A stretch of 64,000 nucleotides of DNA, taken from NCBI GenBank assembly GCA_903813345.2, contig CAIIXF020000012.1, forward strand, positions 3,887,318-3,951,317. Reading direction: 5' to 3'. Shown here in pieces: positions 37,501-52,500 of the stretch. Numbering within the stretch: the first letter of the stretch is position 1; each line of letters starts with the position of its first letter. The DNA comes from Owenia fusiformis. Taxonomy: Eukaryota; Annelida; Polychaeta; Sabellida; Oweniidae. The translations under genes were made by a program, and so were the position numbers. The notes under the pieces were generated by a model that saw nothing but the letters and a program-made list of their open reading frames with translations, was not told where the DNA came from and did no database searches.

Positions 37501-40500
37501 ACTCACGTCTCCTGTTACCATAACAATTATAACTTTTTCATTTTGAAATAGTTTGTCATGACAGTTGCAGAATAAATTGTTACAATGTCATTCTACAATC
37601 TGTAGCAATTTCATCTCACAACAGGTAAATCGATTGAAATTAGAGCATTTGTATCTTTACTTTCCAGACACCCTGTAGGTTACATATTGAACTACAAGAA
37701 ATTTTTCTTTCAATGTATTTCTATTAATTTATTCAAGATCATTGTTTATACAACTCAAAACACATGTTATGTTAAGAATATTTAAACTAACATCTATGAT
37801 GTAATAATCATTGAAATAAAGTGTTTTGATTAAAATAAATCATCAAACATAAAAGCCACAAATTAACATAATTTATGTCGTAAATTCTATGAAATAAAAC
37901 CTTATATATAATATAAATAATATATATGAATATATGATATTCATGTAATTGTCTCATTATAATTTCTGAATATTTAAATTGTATCCAAATATTTTTGCAC
38001 AATGATTTTAAAAATATTTCAAAATAGTCAATTTTCTACTAAAGTTTAATAAAATTAAACAAGTCTCCGTATAATTCATTATCATTTTTATACATATCCC
38101 AAAGAAGATGTTTTTGTGCCTGAGGAATGCTTTCATAAAACTTTTTGATCATATTGACGTTGGCACTTTGGCTAGATTTCTTCACCTGGAGAATATTTTC
38201 AGAAGGATATGTGATATTTTTTAACCCGATATGATCCATTACGAATTTACTCTCCTCAACCACATTGTAAAAATTCCCTATATAGTCGTAGCGTATATGG
38301 CATGGCTGGCAGAGATTATAAATAGAGTTCCAATGTTCGTCTGCTTTATACAATCCATTTGATGTGATGTATTGTATGAATTCGGGGAACTTAACACCAA
38401 GACCTGTTCTGGAAGATTGTTTATCTGGATTTTTCCGAAATCGTTGAATGATTCGTTTTCCGTATCGTTGACCATAGGCTTTTAATTCTGGTTCGTTTGA
38501 CATCCCAGCTCTTGTAAATTTATTATTAAATGCACTTCGTATTCGATCCAAGGGATCCCTTATAAAAAGAAACTTTTTATACGTCGTTAGAATCGTCTTT
38601 CTCTGGACTTTTGAGAATATATTCAGATCTTTCATATGCGTCCGCCAATGACTAAGCCAATATTTCCAAGATATTTTATCATACGTTTTTCGCTCATGTT
38701 GGGCAAGGAACATTTTTGTCCAACTTGTCGATGCAATTTTTGGTACCATACAATACACAACCTTGTATTTCTGATCTACCACAATGAAATGTGACCGTGG
38801 GGGTGTGTATCTCAAATAATTGTCTTTCGGATGTTTTTTATCACAAATAGCATCAACACGGCTCTTCCTCTGTGACATAACATCTTCCATAGTTATTTTT
38901 CTCGGAGGTGTGAGTCGTATTTCCGATAAATTTTTGCTTTGAAACACTCCTGCATCATTAGACACGTCATGTGTTCTGTTTGAAGAGATAATGTCAAATA
39001 TATTTTTGCTCTGAAACACTCTTGTAGAATTAGACACGTCACGTGTTCTGTTCAAAGAGAGAATACCACAATGTAATGGCATATTGATTGAATGTGTATG
39101 TTTACAAGTAAATGAAAGTTCCAGTGAAAATAATACAGCAGAAATAAAAATGCATGTTACTACATAAAGTTTTACTAAGAATTTTATGGATTTAGGCATA
39201 TTTAATCCATCAGCTGTACGAGTTAGTCTGCTACATATATATTTGTGATCACCAGTTATCATTTATGTCATATTATCATATTGTACCTTCTTCCATTCAT
39301 TAATCCTTGTGTTGTAATCCTAAAGTTACCATTTAGTAATTGTGTCGCCAATACAGTTACAATATATTTTCATCACCTTTTGCTGATTCTCCTACTTGGT
39401 TAGATTCGTCATTTTACTTTTCATTTCATGTTGATGAAACACACCAGTCAGAGTCAATAAATGTATTGAGCATTCTTTCACTTTGATTCCAGTGTCAATA
39501 ACTTATTTTTTTGTTGCTTAGCTCTTTTTGTCTGTATTGATCAGTTCTTGAGCTATTGGTGCACTACAATACTGTTTTTTTATTAAACATAAAGACCATT
39601 GGTTTGTAGCTTGTCCGTTTTTGTCTTCTGATTGATCAATTATATAGCTATAGGTACAGTACTCATCGTTTTTTATTTAGAATTATAGCTTTTTGTTTCA
39701 TCTGTTTGCATTATATCACATTATAGCCCTTATTCAATTATTTACATTTGTTGATCAACAATATCATATTGTACTGTGAAAAATGTAATACAAATATAGA
39801 CATACAACGTGCATTATCTTTCTCTATATTTGAATATAAGGTGATTCTACATACAGGTAGTCAATTGAATTTTAATATTAATATTCTCTGATCCTGATAT
39901 TTCTATTAGCTGCCAAAGTTCCTGATATTTTTTTATTAACTGGTCCTTGATAGTATCCTGGCCCATATTCTCCTGATAATTGTATTAGCTGCCCCATAGT
40001 ATCCTGATATTTATATTAGCTGCTCAATAGTGTCCTGATACATATGTTAGCTGGCCCATAGTATCTTGATATTTATATCAGCTGCTCCATAGTATCCTGA
40101 TATTTATATTAGCTGGCCCATAGTATCCTGATATTTATATTAGCTGGCCCATAGTATCCTGATATTTATATTAGCTGGCCCATAGTATCCTGATATTTAT
40201 ATTAGCTGGCCCATAGTATCCTGATATTTATATTAGCTGGTGCATAGTATCCTGCTATTTATATTAGCTGCTCCATAGTATCCTGATATTTATATTAGCT
40301 GCTCCATAGTATCCTGATATTTATATTAGCTGGCCCATAGTATCCTGATATTTATATTAGCTGCTCCATAGTATCCTGATATTTATATTAGCTGCTCCAT
40401 AGTATCCTGATATTTATAGTAGCTGCCTCATAGTATCCCGATATTTATATAAGCTGCCTCATAGTATCCCGATATTTATATTAGCTGGCCCATAGTATCC

Positions 40501-43500
40501 TGATATTTATATAAGCTGGCCCATAGTATCCTGATATTTATATTAGCTGCTCCATAGTATCCTGATATTTATATTAGCTGGCCCATAGTATCCTGATATT
40601 TATATATGCTGGCCCATAATATCCCGATATTTATATTAGCTGGGCCATAGTATCCTAATATTTATATTAGCTGGGCCATAGTATCCTGATATTTATATTA
40701 GCTGGCCCATAGTATCCTGATATTTATATTAGCTGCCCCCATAGTATCCTGATATTTATATTAGCTGGTCCATAGTATCCTGATATTTATATTAGCTGGC
40801 CCATAGTATCCTGATATTTATATTAGCTGCTCCATAGTATCCTGATATTTATATTAGCTGCCCCATAGTATCCCAATATTTATATTAGCTGGCCCATTGT
40901 ATCCTGATATTTATATTAGCTGGTCCGTAGTATCCTGATATTTATATTAGCTGGCCCATAGTATCCTGATATTTATATTAGCTGCTCCATAGTATCCTGA
41001 TATTTATATTAGCTGCCCCATAGTATCCCGATATTTATATTAGCTGGCCCATAGTATCCTGATTTTTATATTAGCTGGTGTGTTAGTATTCTGATAATTA
41101 TTTATTCATACTCTTATAACAACAATTGGTGTTTTCTCAATGCAGGCTTGATTCTCTGTAGAGATGAAGCCATCAATATTCAATGCTACATTACATTCTT
41201 GCCACAGCAGAATTATCAACGTCAGTTAACGATTTGTTTGATTGTAGATGGTCATAAATTATTAAAGCCTCATTCAGCCCAATTTTGAAGTAATCCAGTG
41301 ATTCTAGCACTATGGTAATGTAATTCAGCGGAATATCCTGTGTATATAGTTTATTGGCCCAGTCAAAAAGATTTTCAGATCTAACCTCTGAGTTTCATTT
41401 TCTGTAGAATACATTGGATTATATTACATGTTATTTAATTATTAATGCGTCCTTCACATGGATTGATTTCCCTTGTTAACTCTGCCCCATTGCGGAATCC
41501 AAAGCCGGTATTATCTCTTTGAATTAACAAGCTTTAGATAAAGAGAAACTGATGAATCAGAATGTCTCTGCTATGCCTTGCTTTACTTTCTCACAATTTG
41601 ATTTTCAATCATGAAAACTCCATACCTTGAAAACTTCATACATTGGTAATCCAAGATACTTGGTTTATTTTTCAAGTAAAATATGACGATATCAGGAATT
41701 AATTTACAAAATCCTTTGTCCAACAAGGAGATAATCTGGCTTATTTTTTCTTATCAAAAGAATTATTTATTACATAATTTCAGTCTCTGAGTTCTCTAGT
41801 CTTTGTCTCGTATTTCTTATAAATTCCCTGGTGAGAGCCTAGATGAAGTCTCCAACAGCTAATGTATGATATTGAATTTTTCCCTTGAGTCTGGTAAACC
41901 ATATTTTACTTAACACCCCCCACAATTAGTATAAAAATCAATATTTGTAATCGACTTCTATCAGGCTAGTTGTTTTGGGAACCATTGATTTTCATATAAC
42001 TGAAAATGTGCTTTTTTGTAACGTTGAATCTAAGCATCTATAGGGCCTTTCAGAGTTTGTTTTCGAAAATATGGCAAACATTCTAGATATGGTAATTTCC
42101 TGTCTCGGGCACCAGTTGTGGGGGCGGGGCTACTAAACTCTAATAATATAGTAATATGATAATACTAGGCAGAAAATACCTAGACTCTGCAGGCAGGGTA
42201 TCAAAGCTCTAGATTGTTTCAAAGATAAAAGGACATTTTATAAAAAAGAAAGGACAAAACGAAAGGAAATATTACATTCTCCTGTGTATTCAATATAATT
42301 TCCAGAACTATGCTTCACCCTTTTAGCTAATGAGACACATTGATTTTCCCATAAATGCAAAATTATTCAATAGTCAGTGGCATGACTCCGGAATATAAAG
42401 AATCCATAGTGCAGCAATATTTGAACCAATGTTAAAGGCCCACTTTGCATATTTTCAATGTTTTTGGGCAAATTAAAGGCTTTTATTTTAATTTTTTAGA
42501 AAGTCCAATGTATTGATAAGAACTTTATCTTTCATTTCACACCAACAACTGCTCAAATGGACCACATCAAAGCTTACAATGATTAATCAAAAAATATTTT
42601 CGATCTGTCAAGCTTTATGTTTCAAGTTTTTATCAATGTCATTGAAAGATGACGAAGTTGCTTGTATTACATGATACACTCATTTTTGGCTCATTATAGA
42701 AGTGTCGCCATCTTTTAAATCAAAAGTAATTTAAAACATGGACTTTGTTTAGCATGTGCATGCACTACTAACATTTTGTGAACTTCAAATGCTTTTTTCT
42801 ATATGCATTATTTTTTTCTTGGTTCAATATTAAAGCAAATCAAACTTTGTGTCATATTTGAGCAAGTATGTGAGTTACATGTTTCAATGATTATTTCTTT
42901 CTTTTTTCTTCAAAATTAAGTATAGTGGGCCTTTAAAAGAGGTGTATATGTCTTGATATTCAATGTTCAAATAATTTTGCCTGTGATATTTTGTCATGTT
43001 CTTAATAATAATACATGTATATATGTATGAATAAGTGCAAAAGAAAAAGGGCCTAAAGTGGTTACAGAACACAGGCAAAGTAAACGTCTAAGAGTACACC
43101 TGTCATATTAGTTATGTCTTTCTATATGTTGTTTTTTGATGTTTCAGATACAGCTGGTATCCATGACAACAGTGCTGTGATGGCAGGTGCCATGGCGACT
43201 GCTCTTTGCTGTATCCTTTTAACTGAAGGGAGCCTTGTTTTAAGAAACAATGTTGACAAATATATACTGTCGAAAACCCCCAGATTTATAGTTGGTCTCA
43301 GGCCCATAGCCAGCTTTGATCAAAGGAGGGGGGGAGGTTTGGTCAGTTTTTAAAATATTCTAGATGGGTTCAAATTTGACAAGTGGTGAGGAGACACCAC
43401 CACCAAGATTATCTCTGGATATTGGCATTCAAGTACTCATTAATAAGTACAATAGTTCAAAATATCAATATGCCACTTTGTTTTTATCTGGGTCAAACAA

Positions 43501-46500
43501 ATACATTTTTAAAGTGTGTGGTAATCTATATAGAGTGCGCGATTGTCCGTACTCGGGGACTATAAATAGGGCCAACCAAAGTTTGGTTCAGATAGGTGTG
43601 AGAGGACGGTCGAAACAGTGTGCTAAACATAAATTCGCATGTTTACAAATCTAGGTAAGTACTATATTTTATATTGCAAATAATTATTCAAGATGTAACT
43701 CGTAAGGTATATTTATATGTATTGATATAGTGTTGGGTATATATTTTGGATAAACATAGAAAACTTCCACTGCATTATTTATCAGGCCGATATATAAAAT
43801 ATCAACGTGTTGTGGATGATTGCACACGTAATGATAAGTACATGTGTACGACTTACTGATCCTTGGCATATGTACAATATGTATTGCAGAGTGGCGAACT
43901 GTACAACTGCTCAAGATATCTAAATGTTTTAAATTTGTTGATTATTCTCTTATTATCTGTTGTTTACATATCACGGGGGATAAGCAAAACGAAGGCGAAG
44001 CCACGGACTGCGACTCGCGTAACTTTACACCGCAGCCCAGCGCCAAAATGGAGGGACATCCGGCAGTGCCTTCTGCTTCTTCCGACAAAATAGAGAAATC
44101 CAGGTATTTTAAATGCTATCGTAGTGTCTAATCGGTGACCAAAATATTACTCTGTATCTACTGTTGGTCTGTAGATAAGAAAATAAGCAGTTGTCCAGAT
44201 CAAGCTAAAACAGTAGCAAAGTTCTGATTTTACCTGTAAAATATGTGCATATTATTTAATTTACTATACATTTGAAAGGAGTTTTAACACGTTTCTGATA
44301 TCTAAAGGTTAGTTGAGGATCCGAGTATAATTCTTGAAAATGATTTGCATATACTGATTTATGTTTTGCTCGGTTCACTCCTCAGCATTCTTTCATTGAG
44401 ATCAAATGGTGTAATGGCGGATCTGGGCAAGGGCCGCCCCCCCCCCTAAGATGAGTTAAAAAATGTTGAGCTCTAAAGTGCTTTAGGGCCACAATTATTG
44501 GGCATTTCTAGGTATTTATAGGGCATTTAGGGATGCTAAGTTGTATTGCCCCCTCTCCCTTTTTGATTTCTGGATCTGTCCCTGGGATGGGTCATATCAA
44601 ATTACTTTTTGTGACTCAGTGAAACCTATAAATAAGCTAGGAATACGATTGAAGGACCAAAATGCAATATTGTATGATCATTTTGAGTGATATCCATTTT
44701 ATTACGAATGAGCAAAGCGAAAAAACATGTCTGAGAGAAGCATCAATATATACACGGGGTGCCAACTATGACGTAAAACGATTTGAATTTTAGACCTACC
44801 CGATGTTCGAAAATCAAGGATTGTGAGTCTCATACTGCACCGATTTTCTTCAAACTTGTTTTATACAAAGCAAAACAAAAATGCCTTTCTGCCGATACAT
44901 TGTCTTATTGTACAGAGTCTCTCGTTTTTGCGGCATTTTGATCCCCAGCTGAGAGAAACGCTTCTCAAAGCTGGGGACCAAGACGTCGCTAAAACGAGAG
45001 ACTCTGTATAACAAAATAATGTACCAACAGAAAGGCATTTTTGTTGTGCTTTGTATAAAACAAATTTGAAGAAAATCGGGCAGTATGAGACTCACAATCC
45101 TAGATTTTCGAACATCGGGTAGGTCGTTTTACGTCATAGTTGGCACCCCGTGATATAAGAGGAAAACAATCACAATTGCTGTTGTTTGTTCTCGCTGTAA
45201 ATATTATCTAAACTATATGTTATTATATGTTTCTTTTCAGTATGGCTGCAAAGAATAAAAAGTTCAAGAAGTTTATCGAACTCTCATTCAACAGTAAGGA
45301 GGAGAAAGACAACTTCAACGAGCAATGGAATGGCTTCCGCAAAAAGCGTCCAGATTTGTCTACGATTGTGCAAGTTATGTACTATTTCTTATCCCTGGCT
45401 GTAAAATGCACAGATACTGGTAATGAAGCTGTTCCTGATGCCAATTTCCACTACAACAGTTTTGTTAACATTACCAAGGAACAAAGTAAATGTGAACGCT
45501 TATTTGTTACGTGTGAGTCGTCCATCAATTCGCTCGTTGGTGCCGTGTACAGCCTGGGTCAACGCTGCCATTTTAGTAGAACTGTCATCGTTACTAGATT
45601 GGACGATTTTGCGAACTTTGTGGCCACATTCACAATTTCAAATGGCAAGCACACATTTTTATGGAAGTCATCGCCTTATATCGAAGGTTGGTCAAAATTT
45701 TTCGTGAACGAGAAAATGGCTTGTGGTGTAGTTTGTAGTGGACTTATGTATACTCCATTCACCAGATTTTTAAATGCTACTACATTAGGAAGCACGAACG
45801 AGCGTGTTTATTATGAAACATGCAATCGTTTATCTACGATTATATCCAACGAAGCCAAAGCGTCTAAAGAAAGAGCGATACAAAATAGTTTAGCAGACAG
45901 TGGGGCGTCTGGGATAACAATGGAAACCGATGCGTGTTTTTCTGCATTCCGCAATGCCAAGAGGAGTATAACATTTGGCCTTTGCAACGAAACGCATACT
46001 GTATTGGCAGATAAGGTGAAATCAACAAATCACGATGACAGTTCTGTCCAACGACATGAAACGATTGCAACAAAGGAAATTCTAAATGATTTCAAACAGG
46101 AAGGAATTAAAGTTCGTTGCATCGTGCACGATTCTAACAATAGCGTGAGCAAGGTCGTAAAAGACGATTTTCCAGAAGTAAAGGAACAAAAAGACGTTTG
46201 GCATGTGATTAAAAATGTTATGTCATCTTTCAAAAAAATTTCGAAAGGGACAAAGAAAACTGAAAATATATGTTGGTATGGTCAGCTATTTGATAAATAT
46301 GATGGAATTAAAAATCACATATGGTACTCCATCATGCACTCAGGAAATGATGAGACTCTACTACGAGACAGTCTAGATGCGATCGTGTCACATTACCAAG
46401 GTTACCACGAAAGTTGCAGGCTTACGAGCCATTGTGTAAGAAACCCAAGATATGCCCCATCTCGTGTGCTCCTTACTGATCCAATTGCAATCGACCTCTT

Positions 46501-49500
46501 ATCGAAATTTGTCCATGACACTTCAATATACAAAAACCGCATCTCGTACTAGAAGGACTTAGCACAAGTTACGTTGAAGCGGCAAACAATGCTTTGCGTT
46601 CTTTTCTGCCCAAAAGGCATTCCTTTGGTGATACGTCATTTCAAGTCAGGGTTGATTTATTTATTTTGCATTGGAATGAAAATGTTAATCGACCATTCAA
46701 GAGAGCGGTTGTTCCTCAAAACGAGGGAACTCCAAGAGAAAACAGTGGGCGAAAATATCAATCAAAGAAAGCATTTCAGTATTTGGAAAAGATTTGGATT
46801 AGTTACCTGGAAGCATAGATAAATTGTTTTTATTCGTAAATAAACGTCCAGAGAAAATATATAAATAGGTTGAACATAGATAAAAATGTTTTTTATTAAC
46901 TGTGATATATATGTTCGTTTGACTGGGTACTTTGTATCTGGTTTAGATTACAAAAATACAATATTATGTACCCAGAAATACATTCAAAAATTGTATGCAG
47001 TGTTATATGTTTCACAGGCACAATAGCAGAGTCTTATGTTTATTTTTGGTAATACAACTTCAATATTTTATTCACAATATGAACAAAACCTTTTCTGAAT
47101 TGAATAGAAATAAATAATTATAGATTTGTCAATGTTTATTTATATTGTATATGCATCCCCAGTTCTTCACTGCCATTTGTGACCTTGATATGGCACCCCC
47201 TCCACATTTGGGTAGCTCGTCCTCACCAACTGGAAAATAAATACCTCTATTACATGTTACGTGTATGTGCGGCCCTCTAACCAGTACCAAAATGATGAAC
47301 GTCCATTTGCCGATGATCTGAGAGACACATAAATGTATAAATCTGTCGTAACACATCTATTTTAACAGTGTAAATTATGTGAATTTTCCAAAGATGATAA
47401 TCCGAAAAGTCGATGTACCTTTGTAATGCAATCAGGCATTATCTGTCTTAGGAAAATTACATTCGGATGATTCCTGTGTCCAGGTGTCATCGCCCTTTTC
47501 TTCGCGACGTATTCTGGTCTTCGCCATGCTCCTAGGTTTTCCATCAATGACCAGAAACGTTTATATAGCTTTTTTCTCTTGATGCGATTCCTATCTGATG
47601 GGTTATTTCCTTGTCCAAACCAAGCCTGGGAACGACCGATATCTGCCCCACACATTTCAAGGTAGCAATGTTCACAGACCATATTGTAAGAGAGTGTCCA
47701 TATACATAATGGTTTGTAAAAATACATACATTCCCATTCAGTTCAATACATAGTTTAATACCTCTAGAATAACATAATAAGGTATTCAACAAAAAATCCA
47801 CCTATCAATAGTGATTATATTGGTTATTTTGGAATACGAAAACAACGGGGCAGCGCAAGCATTATAAGGAAAACTGAGAATTATTTTGTACTGCACGAAA
47901 TCTTCAATGCAAACACCCCTTAAAAACAAATAAACCCTTCTAATCCGAAAATGTAAACACTTTGGTCAACGTAGCTAATTGTATGAGTCCCTTTAAGCAC
48001 TCTATCAAAAGTATGTTCATTTTTATTCTATTTCATTTCTTGTGAACAAAATTCCAAAGTCCCGGATAAGGGGGCTTTCAAGTTAATAGTTATAAATCTT
48101 TAAATCTTATCAGATGTGCAACGAATGGAACGGGAAAAGACTGGTAGCGATAACCTAGCCGCTCGCATATTGGTACCCACCCAATGTTTTTTTCAATGTA
48201 TTTACTCTATCATTGATTGCATACATCTAATGATTTGGCTAAGAAGACTGAAATAGAGAAATAGGGTGTCGATGCCATATCAATACTCGTGCGCTCATTA
48301 AGGCCAGGGTGGGGAAGAAATGAGAACAAATACTGGCAAATTCATGACAAGGAATGTCGATTTCCTGTTCCTAATTTAAATTATTTATCCCTTCTTTTGA
48401 ATCAATTGAACCCTGGATGTTGGCATTCAAATACTCGTAAATAAGTAATACTTCAAAATATCAATATGCAACCTAGTTTTTTTTATCTGGTACAATTACT
48501 TATCAATTTTTAAACACTATCAAAAGGATGTTCAGTTTTTCTTTTAATTCCATTCTTGAAGTGGAGTCCCTGTTTCACATGACACATGTATTCATCAGTG
48601 TCCCGCTATAAGGTAGCGATTTTTGTTTTTTTTGTTTTGTGCTACTTTTGGACTTGGGCGAATTGTATAGTTTCTAAATAGCTGAATAACGCTGACATAA
48701 TAGATGTCACCCTTGTTTGTCTTTGATTTTCTCGGGCCAGACCTCCATTCACTTCAATGCTAGAAACTTGCAATAGTCACTTAATTTCATGATTTATCAA
48801 AAAGTGTTGGTTGAATCTGTCTGAAACTTGAATGTCATACTATTGGATGACCTTGTCAATGTACATATTGTAATTTAACATAAAAATGTTGGTTGTCATA
48901 TGAATAAGCCAAGGTCTTAATGAATTTTAGCATTGCACCAATGTAATGATTTAAATGACATAACTGTGTAAATCAAAGCTGTTATTGAAGAAAACTTGTC
49001 ACTGAGTTCAAATATGCTATCAAAAATAAAGAAAAGTATGTCATTAGAGGTAAAAAGTGCAAATCTCTTAAAATCTTATGAAAAAAGAGAATTAGCGAGA
49101 TTTCAAAGCTATTTAGAAACTCCTCTATTGTATGATATCTTGTACTATCTTTGCCTTACACTAAATTGAATATATTCACTGTTTTACAATCAAGAACAGT
49201 GACTGAACCAGTAGAATACATTGTAGTAAAATGCTTCTTACATTGGCATTCGGCAATGTTAAAAGACATTCATAAAAATGTGCTACAGGCGGATGGTTTC
49301 ACACGCTATATAGAAAATATGAACACATAAATTATAATTACAAAATTACAAATAAAATGTTTTACAACATGTGCGATAACATGAATGCTAAAGAGCGTAA
49401 ATGCTTATGAGCTGACAAAAATGCATAAATACAATAACAATCGAAACAGAAAATAAATTCAATTTGAATCTGAATCATCCTGTACGTAAACTATGATGAG

Positions 49501-52500
49501 TTAGAGTAATTATCGTGACAAATGAAGAAAACAAACAAGCTGTCATAAAATACCACTTAGCAACAGGAAAGCTAATAATGTTATAAGTGTGCGTAAAATC
49601 AAGAGTCAATAAATATCGTAACAATTTATTATTGCATAAATAAACCCCCATAAACCATTTGAAATACAAACAAAAATGATAACAAGCTTGGCAAGGATAA
49701 GTAATCTAACAATAGGGTGGGAGGGTTGGGAAATTTTTTGACAAACTGACAGAGTTCAAAATCTGTATAAATATTAACATGCTGCCTCGACAACAAAGGC
49801 TTACTGAATGGCTAACACACGACGGGACTCTACGTCATTATTAGACATTGATAAGAGAGAGGAATTCCCATGGTGTTTTCCAACTTAATTAACTGGAATT
49901 AATATATCAATTCCAAAACAATTATGTTGATAAACAAATAACAAACAAGAATTTTTGGTGATATTACATAATGTTAGATATTATATTTCTAAGTACTAAT
50001 TGAAATAAATGATTATACCATAACTAATTGACTAACTACCTAACGATTATATAATAAGTGTATATGTAGTTACGTAATTAAAAAACATCCGTCAAAGAGA
50101 TTGCATTATTCAAAGTAGCGAGTCAAAGGTTGTAGGTGTAGACTAGAAGAATCACCATACCATGAAACAATGGTAAACTATATAATCACTTATCAAGCAA
50201 GACTGACATTATTTGTGTTACTAGAAATCTATGTGAAACAGATGGGCAAAAATATTTCAAGTACGACTGAGAACGCTAGTCACCTTGTAGTCTAATTAGT
50301 TCAACTGGAACAGAAGCCATAAAGACGCTGGTACAACCACCGCGTCGAAACAAATGCAAAGTGTAAGATTGTTATGAAAATCTATCGATAGGCTGGACTC
50401 TGTTTATTTGTTGTTCGATATTTGGTGTTTGGCATTCAGCTTCTGTCAAATGTTAGGTGGTGACATTTTGCATGTTCATATATACCTTGTTCTAAAGAGT
50501 CATGTGCTGATATTTGTGTGTTTTTAGGTGGTTAAAGGGGCATATGGTGATCTTTATGTTTGGTTTTAGGTGTTAAAGGGGCATATGGTGATCTTTATGT
50601 TTGTTTTTTAGGTGGTTAAAGTGGCATATGGTGATCTTTATGTTTGTTTTTAGATGGTTAAAGGGGCATATGGTGATCTTTATGTTTGTTTTTAGGTGCT
50701 TAAAGAGGCATATGGTGATCTTTATGTTTGTTTTTTTAGGTGGTTAAAGGGGCAGAGGACAATCCAGGACAATATCTCAGCTTTATGAACACAGTCTTCA
50801 CAGCACAAAAACTGGTAATGACATCTTTTAATATAAATTATAAATCATGGTTTAGTAAAACACTAACTTTGAATTGAAATAAAAAACAGTTTTTGATACA
50901 TATAAATTTTTCAATGCAGTACTTTGTTTAAATATTTTTTATGACATTGTAACATTATGACAATATCCAATTTTATGTCACCACACATGTGTAACTAGTT
51001 GTTATGCTTTGTTACAAAATTATGACATTTTGTAATGCCATTGCCTAATGTTTTAAACATTTTTTCTACAGAAATCATTTTGTCACCACCAAGGAATCTG
51101 TAACATTGTTACACTTTTGTAACCAGGTGGTTACATTTTCATGTACTTGTTTTAATTAACATACACACTTTTTATATACAGGGTGTTGTCATAGACAGTT
51201 GTGTATTGGAACATGACTCAGGCTTGCTTCAACAAGCTTCTGATATCACAGGGGGTGTTTATCTTGCTCTGCCCAGTCAACGAGCATTACTGCAGTATTT
51301 ATTGGTGAGTATACAAACCTAGCTGTCCCATTGTAATGGAAACAATTGATAAGTAAGAAAGCTATACAGGCTAGTACTACATACCTAGCAAAGCATTTGT
51401 ATGGAAGTCATTGGGAAAGTTAGGGGACCAGATCCACCGATTTTGCCTGATGGATTTCCCTGATATAGCTCACTTACCTCATTTTGATATTAGATTTCTT
51501 TAAGCATGACTAGATCATGACATCCTGTTTCATTTTGATCAAATTCTACTAGCAAATAGATGTGTGACTTCATTGATACAAAGTACATGTATCCATGGGA
51601 ATAAAAGTATGCAATAAATCAGTTATGTCACTATGACGTGATATATGCCTTCTTTCTTGCCCAAATATATAGCCTCCCAAGGTCATTGTATATTAGGAGA
51701 ACTCAGTATATTTCACGAAATAAGTGTGTGACATGACCTCTAAGTGTAGCCGTTTAATACTATGACAATTTTATGACATCATGTTGAATTTCTACCATTA
51801 TATATAGGACTGAATTTTAAAAAATCATTTGACCCCAGCAGGAATTGAACCCACAACCTTCTGATTTGTGTGAAAGCTCTACCAGGTTGTCTATTAAGGA
51901 ATGGCTCTTCAGCATCCATATTGCACATATAGGACAAGCCATGATTTGCATTTATAATATATTTACAGTGGGTTTTCCTGCCAGAGCCCAGGGTACGTAG
52001 TCAGTTAAGTCTTCCCCAGGCACAGAGGGTTGATTACAGAGCAGCATGTTTCTGCCACCGGACACTTATAGACATTGGCTACGTTTGCTCAGTTTGTTTA
52101 TCAAGTAAGTATCAACAATTATTTGTGACATGCTTTGTAATTTTCAGTTTCTGCATTGCATTATTTATATCACTGTTAATCAAGTAGAGGTAGAATCAAA
52201 ATGATCAAATGGCAAGTTTTTTGAATTTGGACATCTCAATACAATAGACCTTTCATATCAATTCTGACTCCTATTTATGATCCAAAGAAATTAGGATACA
52301 TAACCTAGATTTATGTTGTCATACTGCACAGTGCAGGCAGCAATATATCTAAACAAAATTCCTGGAAAATTAGCAATACGTTAAAATCTATATCTGTACC
52401 GAATTGTAAGTGTGACATCATAACCAATAAATGGAATTATTTTACTGGATTGGTCCTTTGATTTGTTGATTTTATTATGATGTAGCTTCCACTTTTTGTA

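Noticed and set aside
43211-43290. A donor at TGCT|GTATCC ending GTF2H3 exon 5 early, with a missing exon downstream
   Set aside because: Continuing to ATA|GTTGGT joins in phase with exon 6 and restores the family's conserved block without any missing exon.
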